A DNA stretch of 64,000 bases, from positions 124,001-188,000 of the forward strand of contig NZ_JBHTJH010000003.1 of the NCBI RefSeq assembly GCF_042675645.1, given 5' to 3'. A program made the position numbers and the translations under genes. Below, piece after piece: positions 17,201-24,161 of this stretch. The notes below the pieces were generated by a model. The model was not told the DNA's origin, did no database searches, and was given only the letters and a program-made list of their open reading frames with translations. The first letter of the stretch is position 1. Every line of letters starts with the position of its first letter. This DNA comes from Sungkyunkwania multivorans. Lineage in GTDB: Bacteria > Bacteroidota > Bacteroidia > Flavobacteriales > Flavobacteriaceae.

Positions 17201-17527
17201 ATTCACAGCCTGTCCACCGACGTGGGGAGTATCGGGTCCTCCTCGAAAATTCCAATCTTCGAGCGCATAGGTATCTCCGCTGAAAGTGATGGTCATGTCC
17301 ACTCCTGAGCCATCCACATTTGTAAAGGTATTCGTCAAGCTTCCTTCTGGGGTCCAGTCGAATTCATCTTGCGAGTTTGGTGCGGTCGTCCAATTGAGGC
17401 TAAAGTTGTTTGCGCAGCCATTGGTCTCATGCAGTTGTGCATGACCTTTTGGCGTACCGAGTACCAGAACAGCCGAAGCCGTGATCAAAAATTTTAGTTT
17501 TTCTAAATATGTAGTTTTCATTTTCAT
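14270..17527 (-). CDS. Secreted LamG-domain protein with T9SS type A sorting domain
   Basis: About 1085 residues from the ATG at 17527 (a second ATG at 17521 is possible). It has a signal peptide ending GTPKGHAQ, an N-terminal beta-rich region of about 220 residues with Bacteroidota adhesin-like character, then a LamG/concanavalin-like domain starting SLGFDGVDDYISAPAF and including NLWYHVATVYDGNSLKLYIN and FHGAISEARVYNVALNEDQL. The long central region resembles other T9SS cargo, and the last ~70 residues (LYNMLGQELKSVKLSDGK, then GMHIVKVETANG and KKVVLR) are a type A sorting signal that would direct export by the type IX system and anchoring at the cell surface. Partner or ligand cannot be predicted. 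Confidence 0.9.
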   Translation of the reverse strand: MKMKTTYLEKLKFLITASAVLVLGTPKGHAQLHETNGCANNFSLNWTTAPNSQDEFDWTPEGSLTNTFTNVDGSGVDMTITFSGDTYALEDWNFRGGPDTPHVGGQAVNGLSEVLNLFTSGYSNQGITMTITFSEPIFGLGFDIHHVNAGGQNGDKYTITATNTLGDTVYPIFTESNTPSYTTNNRGVVNAFAPSTSGDNASVGLNFYDDNYINSITLLWQDCDTCTPGFVHGSGLGKISFCTPQSLGFDGVDDYISAPAFLGGEEEATMMAWIKIDNASNGPSDIMGQRNFRLFLNGDDKLRAYVRTDAPAANNVSIAADMAPTLEKNLWYHVATVYDGNSLKLYINGELLNEERAILGGNIRNGRNWNENHGFSIGRNSFNENDYFHGAISEARVYNVALNEDQLRKQIYQKIEENDGVVKGSVIKNEITGLSWDRLRLYFEMDNVDDRLATTTDASANAIDGILHNMKERQENNQPTPYIAYKSGNWMDENVWLHGDVWDIDNTPHKDWAIVKIINEAKLSSVASHTHLGLLLEEGTKLTILNDQELQNTAYLNLDGVIRLRGESQLIQTAESILDPNSKGSVERSQQGTADSFTYNYWSSPVGAINDVENNKAVSINQILKDGSDVTNLKDINFRSSHTAADNGATNPITISDYWIFTFRGAADDINAFTQVRSTTAIGPGAGYTMKGSGAGTVGQEQNYVFVGKPNNGEISLDFSAGEQYLVGNPYPSALDADQFIRDNISLANGGNNTTNVIDGTLYFWEHFGGGTHVLRDYQGGYATYNLSGGVSAISHPDVSQTGTGSKEPSPFISVAQGFFVTAADGGAIKFNNNQRTFKRETDGASVFFRNDENATQSDAMDSRFKLKLNITSTNGISRELLVTEDEHSTYGKDVAYDAQNQDFVYDDASWIIEEENFIIQGIPLIDESTELPLTIKARNAGLVTIALGDLQNRPEGLEVFLYDSTTEERFNLEDGVLRLDLPSGTFKHRFKLVFSRQQVLSIEEEQLSEETIKIATSENRLMIIANAISNSLNNATLYNMLGQELKSVKLSDGKAVIATNGLAGMHIVKVETANGMFSKKVVLR

Positions 17528-17730
17528 ACGTATTATGATGTGAATGTCTGCCAATTGGCATGACGATTTCAGACACCTACGAGAAAATGACCGGGAGGGT
17601 TTGGTTTTTCTTTAAAATTTTTTTGGAAAATTGCTATCGTGCTTCAAATCAAGAGGTTTCACGATGGCCAGCGATTCTTAACCCGATGCTTTACAAACTT
17701 TTGAAATAGAAACGATTTCGAAATAAAAAA

Positions 17731-17758
17731 ACCTCCTAGCTTCTTCAAACTAAGAGGT
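17731..17758 (-). terminator. Terminator of tRNA-Gln
   Basis: A 9-bp stem (ACCTCCTAG / CTAAGAGGT, with one G-U pair in the minus-strand RNA) with a 10-nt loop; on the minus strand it is followed by seven T. It lies 8 bp past the tRNA 3' end. Confidence 0.8.
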
Positions 17759-17766
17759 CTTATCTG

Positions 17767-17838
17767 TTGGCCTACAAGGACTCGAACCTTGAACGACTGA
17801 ACCAAAATCAGCTGTGTTACCAATTACACCATAGGCCA
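17767..17838 (-). tRNA. tRNA-Gln (anticodon TTG)
   Basis: 72 nt with a complete cloverleaf on the minus strand: acceptor TGGCCTA pairing with TAGGCCA plus discriminator A, D-loop TAATTGGTAA, anticodon stem CTGA/TCAG enclosing TTTTGGT (anticodon TTG), and T-arm GGTTCGAGTCC. CCA is not encoded. Confidence 0.96.
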
Positions 17839-18043
17839 ATACCAATATATACTGCATCCCTTTCGGTAAATGCGAGTGCAAATTTAAACCAAACTTTTAT
17901 ATGCACAAACATTTTTTGGGAAAATTACCGAAGTATAAGGCGCGGAGCGATACAATTTTACCGCATGTTAACGTTTGCTAAAAAAAACAGCGGTATCCAG
18001 CGATAATTCTTAAATTCGCCACAAGTCAAATTTTCAACGCTCT

Positions 18044-21000
18044 ATGACGTTTTTCAACTTTAAGAAATTGAACACCATCCTTGGATGGACCGTATTTACG
18101 ATAGCACTGATCACCTATGGTTTGACCGTAGAGCCAACGGCCAGCTTTTGGGATTGTGCCGAGTATATCGCTACCTCAGCAAAATTGCAAGTTGGTCACC
18201 CTCCCGGGGCACCTTTGTTCCAGATGATGGGAGCCTTTTTTGCCATGTTTGCCTCTGAGCCCGACCAGATTGCCTTGATGGTCAACTACATGTCGGTGTT
18301 TTCGAGTGCTTTCACCATTCTTTTCATGTTTTGGAGTATTACTATCCTCGTAAGAAAATTTGTTGTGAAGGATGAAGAAGCGGATTCCGCTCAAAACATA
18401 GCCATCTTTGGTAGTGGCCTTGTTGGTTCTTTGGCCTATATGTTCTCTGATAGTTTTTGGTTCAATGCCGTAGAGGCCGAAGTATATGCTATGGCCACCT
18501 TTATAATGGCCTTGATGTTTTGGTTGGCTCTAAGATGGGAACAGGACATGCACAAGCCGCGAGGCAATCGATGGTTGATTCTCATCGCGTTCTTGATCGG
18601 GCTCTCTTTTGGGGTCCATTTCATGGGACTCTTAACGATCCCTGCGATTGGAATGATCTACTTTTTTAAGAATTACGAGAAGGTAACGGTAAAGAATTTC
18701 ATTTTAGCGAATGTGGTATCTGTAGCAGTCTTATTGTTCATCTTCAAGCTGTTATTACCGTCTACCTTAAAATTCTTTGGATACTTAGAGGTGTTTTTTG
18801 TCAATTCTATTGGCTTACCCTTCAACTCTGGAACCATCATCGCAGGAATTGCGATCATCGCCGCATTTTATTTCTTGTTGAGATACACCCGTAAGAAACA
18901 ATATGTTCAACTAAATACTATCACCCTTTGTGTGTTGTTTGTTCTGATAGGATTCTCCTCTTGGGTAATGATACCTATCCGTGCCAATGCCAATACGGTG
19001 ATCAACGAAAATGCTCCTTCCGATGCCCGTTTGCTACTTGCATATTACAATCTAGAGCAATATCCCGAAACACATTTGTTTTATGGCCCAATGTTCACAG
19101 ACATGTATTCTGGTCAAGATGAAGAAGAGCCTTACATAGATGATAAGCCAAAATATGAACGAAATTATGAGACTGGCAAATATCAAATAGTCAATAAATG
19201 GGAGAAAGCCCGCATCAACTCCAATCGGAAGCACAAGGGTATTTTACCAAGGATGTGGAGTCCTGAGCACGCCGCTAATTATATGAAGATCATCGGTCCC
19301 TTGGATTTTAAAATGGTACCGCAGAGCAAATATATCGGTATTCGTGAAGATCAATATGGCGAGCTTAATGAGGAACAGCTTAATTATTTCTATAGAGAGT
19401 ATGAATATTTAAAATCCCAAGCTCGGCAATTCAAAGCGGACTATGCCAATGGGGAGGCTGACGAGGAAGATTATCATAAATTCCTCCAAAAGAATTGGCG
19501 TCACTTAGATATTGAACGACCCACACTGTGGAACAATTTGCAGTATTTGTTTCAGTATCAGATGAGTTATATGTACTGGCGGTATTTTATGTGGAATTTT
19601 GTGGGACGGCAAAATGACGTCCAAGGAAATAATGATGTGGTCAATGGCAACTGGATAAGCGGCATTAAGCTCATAGACGAATGGAAACTTGGAAATCAGG
19701 ACTATTTGCCCTCCGATTCTTTAAACAACAAAGCGAGAAACACCTATTTCTTCCTACCACTCATATTAGGTGTCATTGGTTTTGTCTTTGCTTTTAAGGA
19801 AAATATGAAATGGTCTTGGGTGCTCCTAGTATTATTCCTTTTCACTGGTCTGGCACTAAAGGTATACCTCAACGAGCGCCCTTTTGAGCCACGAGAAAGA
19901 GACTATGCATTGGTAGGGTCCTTTTATGTTTTTGCCATCTGGATCGGCTTGGGGGTTTACGGATTGTATGATGAGTTCAAGCGATTCTTATCACCAAAAA
20001 TATTGGCCCCAACGGTGACCGTTGTTTGTCTTTTGGCAGTACCGGTGTTAATGGGCTTCCAAAATTGGGATGACCATGACCGGTCTAATCGTTATACGGC
20101 ACAATCCATGGCAAAGGCCTATTTGGATTCTTGCCAAGAAAATGCGATCATATATACCATTGGTGACAATGACACCTTTGCGCTTTGGTACGCACAAGAT
20201 ATTGAGGAATACCGCCAAGACGTTCGCACCATCAATACAAGCCTTCTGGCAACTGACTGGTACATCGATCAGACCAAGCGAAAGACCTATGATAGCCCAC
20301 CTGTAAAATCTCAACTTCAGCACTATCAATATGCCTGGGGTGTCAATGATTATATCGTGCACGAACCTGTTGAGCCTTTTAGCGAGCAACGCTGGAACAT
20401 CAAAGACTTTATGAATTGGATCGCTAGCGATAATCCTGGCAACAGAAGAAGAGCATTGCTTCAACGAATGCAAGGGGATAACATTAGCTTGTACTCGGAA
20501 AGCGCTTTGGACATGATCTACTACCCAACCAATAAGATCCGTATTCCTGTAAATAAAGAAAACGTGCTAAAATATGGTATCGTTGCACAGAAGGATGCCG
20601 ACAAGATCGTCGACTATATCGATATCGATCTACCGACGAGTGGATTGGCCAAAAATCGAATCATGATGCTAGATATTTTGGCGAATAATGAGTGGAAACG
20701 TCCTATATATTTTACAGGCGGTAGTTATAGCCCCGAAGAATATATTTGGCTAAAGGATTATTTACAGTTAGATGGGCTAACCTATAAATTAGTGCCGATA
20801 AAAACCCCTGTAGATAGGAATAACCCTTACGAGATGGGACGAATCGATACCGATACTATGTATGATATCGTGATGGAATGGGATTGGGGCAATTCTGGGT
20901 CACCAGACATTTATCACGATCCCGAAACCCGTAAGAATAGCATCTCGTATCGTGGGAATCTTGCACGTTTGGCAGAAAAGCTGATCGCCGAGGGTAAAGA

Positions 21001-21688
21001 TGAAAAGGCCAAGAAGATCGCAGACCTTGCCATGGAAAAGATGCCAGTAAAATATTTTGGCTATTATAGCCTGGTCGACCCGTACATTGGTTTTTACTAT
21101 CATCTCGGTGAAGAAGATCGTGCTAGAGACATCTATAAAGAAGTTGCACAGAAGTATAAGGAGCAACTACGCTATTACGAAAGCTTGAAACGCAGTAATA
21201 AATATACTGTTGGAGAAGATATCATAACGAATATCGAGCGTTATCGCAACTTGCTGGAAACGCCCATGCGCTATAAAGATACCCAGCTCGTGGAATCCGA
21301 ATTGGATACCTTCATCGAATTGACCAAACCCTTTATGGAGCTTTACGGAAGTTATGATTATTATACACTCCTAGACCGAAGTATCAACGCTTATTATGAA
21401 GCTGGGAATGCTGATAAAGCAAGAAAACTATTTGCCGATGTCTCTGGAGAGTATCAAAAGCGGTTGGCCGAATTGAATAATTTGGACCCACAGCTGAAGA
21501 TGCAACTAAGCAAGCGAATTGTAGAGGAGGTGGAAAGTTATCGCACCTTGATCGATATCCTCATGAGGAATAATGACACTGCAATTTTGGAAGTGGAAGC
21601 GAAAAAGTTCAATAGTTATATAGAACCTTTTATGAAACTCTATGCAGAGCAACCAGATATGGACTCGCTGCCATCAAACATAGAGTAA
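18044..21688 (+). CDS. DUF2723 membrane glycosyltransferase (GT-C fold, O-mannosyltransferase-like)
   Basis: A 1214-residue protein. The N-terminal ~370 residues hold about nine helices and the DUF2723 hallmark TASFWDCAEYIATSAKLQVG followed by HPPGAPLFQMMG in the first extracytoplasmic loop, where GT-C enzymes place their catalytic acidic residues. A second helix cluster at ~570-690 precedes LNERPFEPRERDYALVGSFY, another conserved family segment, then a large soluble domain and a helical TPR-like tail (about 950-1200). The family transfers sugars from lipid carriers, probably to exported proteins; the acceptor is unknown. It is followed one base later by a polysaccharide deacetylase gene, implying a joint transcript and a surface-glycan role. 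Confidence 0.88.
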   Translation: MTFFNFKKLNTILGWTVFTIALITYGLTVEPTASFWDCAEYIATSAKLQVGHPPGAPLFQMMGAFFAMFASEPDQIALMVNYMSVFSSAFTILFMFWSITILVRKFVVKDEEADSAQNIAIFGSGLVGSLAYMFSDSFWFNAVEAEVYAMATFIMALMFWLALRWEQDMHKPRGNRWLILIAFLIGLSFGVHFMGLLTIPAIGMIYFFKNYEKVTVKNFILANVVSVAVLLFIFKLLLPSTLKFFGYLEVFFVNSIGLPFNSGTIIAGIAIIAAFYFLLRYTRKKQYVQLNTITLCVLFVLIGFSSWVMIPIRANANTVINENAPSDARLLLAYYNLEQYPETHLFYGPMFTDMYSGQDEEEPYIDDKPKYERNYETGKYQIVNKWEKARINSNRKHKGILPRMWSPEHAANYMKIIGPLDFKMVPQSKYIGIREDQYGELNEEQLNYFYREYEYLKSQARQFKADYANGEADEEDYHKFLQKNWRHLDIERPTLWNNLQYLFQYQMSYMYWRYFMWNFVGRQNDVQGNNDVVNGNWISGIKLIDEWKLGNQDYLPSDSLNNKARNTYFFLPLILGVIGFVFAFKENMKWSWVLLVLFLFTGLALKVYLNERPFEPRERDYALVGSFYVFAIWIGLGVYGLYDEFKRFLSPKILAPTVTVVCLLAVPVLMGFQNWDDHDRSNRYTAQSMAKAYLDSCQENAIIYTIGDNDTFALWYAQDIEEYRQDVRTINTSLLATDWYIDQTKRKTYDSPPVKSQLQHYQYAWGVNDYIVHEPVEPFSEQRWNIKDFMNWIASDNPGNRRRALLQRMQGDNISLYSESALDMIYYPTNKIRIPVNKENVLKYGIVAQKDADKIVDYIDIDLPTSGLAKNRIMMLDILANNEWKRPIYFTGGSYSPEEYIWLKDYLQLDGLTYKLVPIKTPVDRNNPYEMGRIDTDTMYDIVMEWDWGNSGSPDIYHDPETRKNSISYRGNLARLAEKLIAEGKDEKAKKIADLAMEKMPVKYFGYYSLVDPYIGFYYHLGEEDRARDIYKEVAQKYKEQLRYYESLKRSNKYTVGEDIITNIERYRNLLETPMRYKDTQLVESELDTFIELTKPFMELYGSYDYYTLLDRSINAYYEAGNADKARKLFADVSGEYQKRLAELNNLDPQLKMQLSKRIVEEVESYRTLIDILMRNNDTAILEVEAKKFNSYIEPFMKLYAEQPDMDSLPSNIE

Positions 21689-21689
21689 C

Positions 21690-22379
21690 ATGAGCTATAT
21701 CTCTCCAAAGATTCCTTGGCTGCTTCGAAAGTCATTCCCAAGCTACCTTTGGAGATCATACACCAAAGAGAAGATCCTTTATCTCACCTTCGATGACGGC
21801 CCTATCCCAGAGATCACAGAACGGGTGTTGGATATTCTAAAGGACTTTAATGCAAAAGCCACTTTCTTTTGTATTGGAGACAATGTCGATAAATATCCGG
21901 CGATCTTGAAAAGGATCCTTACAGAAAAGCATGCTGTTGGCAATCATACTTACAACCATGTCAAGGGTTGGAAGTGTTCTAATGAAGCGTATCTGTCCAA
22001 TGTACTCGAAGCTGAAGTGCTATTGGAGAGTTTTATTCGTGATTTTAAAAAGGATTTGCCGAATAGAAGCAAGGAGATGGATATGAAGCTATTTCGCCCT
22101 CCTTACGGTCAAATAACACCTACGCAAGCAAGGATGCTCCAAAAATTAGGGTACACCATTGTGATGTGGGATGTGGTTGCGATCGATTGGAAATCTGAGA
22201 TTTCGCAAGACAAGGTCGTCGATAATGTCTTGAAAAATGCAAAGGAAGGAAGTGTCGTCATCTTTCACGATAGTGTAAAAGCCTCTAAAAATATGTTATA
22301 CGCCTTACCTAAGGTCTTGACGTACTATCACGATAGAGGTTTTACCTTTAGGGCCATCAGCCCACGTACTCTTGCATAA
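21690..22379 (+). CDS. Polysaccharide deacetylase (NodB homology domain)
   Basis: A 229-residue carbohydrate esterase family 4 enzyme. Motif 1 is LTFDDGPIPEIT with the catalytic Asp pair, motif 2 is GNHTYNH with the two metal-binding His, and motif 3 is LFRPPYGQ; the C-terminal motif VIFHDSVKAS carries the late catalytic His. It removes N-acetyl groups from a glycan; no signal peptide is evident, so localisation is uncertain. The ATG is one base past the DUF2723 stop. Its last 23 bp overlap the 3' end of the convergent thioredoxin-fold gene. Confidence 0.93.
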   Translation: MSYISPKIPWLLRKSFPSYLWRSYTKEKILYLTFDDGPIPEITERVLDILKDFNAKATFFCIGDNVDKYPAILKRILTEKHAVGNHTYNHVKGWKCSNEAYLSNVLEAEVLLESFIRDFKKDLPNRSKEMDMKLFRPPYGQITPTQARMLQKLGYTIVMWDVVAIDWKSEISQDKVVDNVLKNAKEGSVVIFHDSVKASKNMLYALPKVLTYYHDRGFTFRAISPRTLA

Positions 22380-22656
22380 GTCCGATAAGGGTATTGGCAT
22401 CTTGTTCCCCACTCTGTCTCCAGACCATTTCTCCTCCCCTGTAGATCATCAGGGTCGGGAGCCCTTTGATACGCAGCGCCTCAGCCAACTCTTGGTTCTT
22501 ATCAACATCTATCTTTATGACTTTTCCCTTATCACCAATAGCCGCTGCGACATCTTTAAGTACGGGATGCATGGCCGTCGATGGTTCGTTCCACTCGGTA
22601 TAAAAATCAAGCAAGATTGGAATATCCGCATCTATTAATTCACCAAATTTTGACAT
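22357..22656 (-). CDS. Thioredoxin-fold protein lacking the CxxC active site
   Basis: A 99-residue protein with the complete thioredoxin fold order: the ILLDFYTEWNEPSTAMHPVL active-site helix, then VIKIDVDKNQELAEALRIKG, and the cis-proline turn GLPTLMIYRGGE. At the place of the usual WCGPC it has W22-N-E-P-S26, so neither redox cysteine exists and no other Cys is present. It therefore cannot act as a classical dithiol reductant and may instead be a binding or chaperone-like thioredoxin fold. The 3' end overlaps the deacetylase gene on the opposite strand by 23 bp. Confidence 0.9.
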   Translation of the reverse strand: MSKFGELIDADIPILLDFYTEWNEPSTAMHPVLKDVAAAIGDKGKVIKIDVDKNQELAEALRIKGLPTLMIYRGGEMVWRQSGEQDANTLIGLMQEYVG

Positions 22657-22688
22657 AGGTTTTGATTTTGGCTGATAAATTTAATTTA

Positions 22689-22696
22689 CAAATTTA
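22689..22696 (-). promoter_or_regulatory. Putative -7 element of the thioredoxin-fold gene
   Basis: On the minus strand TAAATTTG matches TAnnTTTG, 33 bp upstream of the ATG. The region is AT-rich, so a chance match is possible. Confidence 0.35.
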
Positions 22697-22710
22697 ACAT
22701 TTTCTGCAAA

Positions 22711-23952
22711 TTACGTAGTTTTAGAACCCTTTTTCAGCTCTATCACCGAAATTTCAGGCCATATACCTACCCTTCCAGGATAGCCGATATATCCAAATCC
22801 ACGATTCACATTTATGTATTGGTCAAGTTCTTTATAGATCCCAGCCCAATAGCGATAACGCCATTTAACAGGACTCCATTTTATCCATCCTGGTATCTCA
22901 ATTCCAAATTGCATACCATGCGTATGTCCACTCAGTGTTAGGTGTATGTGCGCATCGTGATTGATCACTTCCATCTCCCAATGCGACGGATCATGGCTCA
23001 TCAAGATCTTGAAATCTTCCTTGGATACAGGTGTCAGCGCCTTGTCCAAGTCTCCTGCCTTTTTGAAGCGGCCTGCCCCCCAATTCTCAACCCCGATCAA
23101 TGCCAGACGTTGTCCATCCTTCTCCAAAAAACGTGTTTCGTTAAGCAATAGGTCAAATCCCATCTCCTTCTGAATTTCCTTCAAACGGTCTAAATTCTGT
23201 TGCTTTGCCTCCATATCTCCATTCCAGTCGGAATAGTCTCCATAATCGTGATTTCCGAGAATCGAGTAAACACCATCTCTTGCCTTCAACCTTCCAAAAG
23301 TATCCTTCCACGGTTCCATCTCACTGGCCAAATTGTTCACCATATCACCCGTAAACAAAATGATGTCAGATGCTTGCTCGTTGATCAAGTCTATGGCATA
23401 TTCCACCTTCTTCTTGTTATCAAAGCTACCGGAATGTATATCGGAAATTTGGGTCAATTGATACCCATCAAATGCTTCGGGAAGGTCTTCAAAATGTAAG
23501 GTATACTTCAACACCCTGAAATTATACTTCCCTTTATACATCCCATACAATAGCCCAGCAAAGGGAATAGCTGCAACGCCCAACGCGGTAAGGCTCAGAA
23601 ATTTTCTTCTGGAAGGAAGAAATCCTCCGCTTCCATTCGTTGTTCCAGTAAACTTGTTGTAGCCCCAACCCAGGAATCGTACAATGTCTTCGAACAACAT
23701 AAAGGCTCCGCCAAAAAGGCCTAGTGTAAAAAATGCCAAAAAAACTCCCATGGAAATACTCATCGCCGAGGTCATGGCTTGTCCGCGTTCGTAGCCACTA
23801 AACTGAATATATAAATTGACCAATACCCCAAGAAAGATCAATCCGTACAAAGCATATAACCATTGATTCTTTACAAGGGTCTTGAATGCTTGAAAACTAT
23901 AAAAAGCGCCAATCAGATAGATGATCGCAAGTATGATGAAAAATCTAGACAT
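22711..23952 (-). CDS. Membrane-anchored metallophosphoesterase
   Basis: 413 residues. The N-terminal ~150 residues contain about four hydrophobic helices, the last preceded by a twin-arginine-like stretch (RRKFLSLTALGVAAIPFAGL). The C-terminal half is a calcineurin-like phosphoesterase domain with all metal-binding motifs: ISDIHSGSFD, FTGDMVNN, LGNHDYGDY, then MSHDPSHWE and SGHTHGMQFG. This is the YkuE/YaeI-like subfamily, known for phospholipid headgroup or lipid diphosphate hydrolysis in some members; the substrate here is unknown. A minus-strand TATTTTTG lies at 23976-23983. Confidence 0.92.
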   Translation of the reverse strand: MSRFFIILAIIYLIGAFYSFQAFKTLVKNQWLYALYGLIFLGVLVNLYIQFSGYERGQAMTSAMSISMGVFLAFFTLGLFGGAFMLFEDIVRFLGWGYNKFTGTTNGSGGFLPSRRKFLSLTALGVAAIPFAGLLYGMYKGKYNFRVLKYTLHFEDLPEAFDGYQLTQISDIHSGSFDNKKKVEYAIDLINEQASDIILFTGDMVNNLASEMEPWKDTFGRLKARDGVYSILGNHDYGDYSDWNGDMEAKQQNLDRLKEIQKEMGFDLLLNETRFLEKDGQRLALIGVENWGAGRFKKAGDLDKALTPVSKEDFKILMSHDPSHWEMEVINHDAHIHLTLSGHTHGMQFGIEIPGWIKWSPVKWRYRYWAGIYKELDQYINVNRGFGYIGYPGRVGIWPEISVIELKKGSKTT

Positions 23953-24116
23953 AAGTAGTAGCTATTCAATATCTGCAAAAATATCAGTTATTCAGTCAGT
24001 TGGTCTCCTATTTAAAGCAAAATTAACAACTAGCGTCGTCCATTTTTTACGGTATCCCACCAGCAAATCGTTAAAAACTTTCATCTTGGCGTTCTAAAGA
24101 AACGGGCTAAACTTTG

Positions 24117-24124
24117 TAGCTTTG
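24117..24124 (+). promoter_or_regulatory. Putative -7 element of polA
   Basis: TAGCTTTG matches TAnnTTTG, 37 bp upstream of the polA ATG. A TTGG at 24086-24089 is the only upstream TTG but is about 28 bp away, longer than usual. Confidence 0.4.
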
Positions 24125-24161
24125 AGTTTTGGGCCTAGTCCTTCAACCTAATTGATCATTC

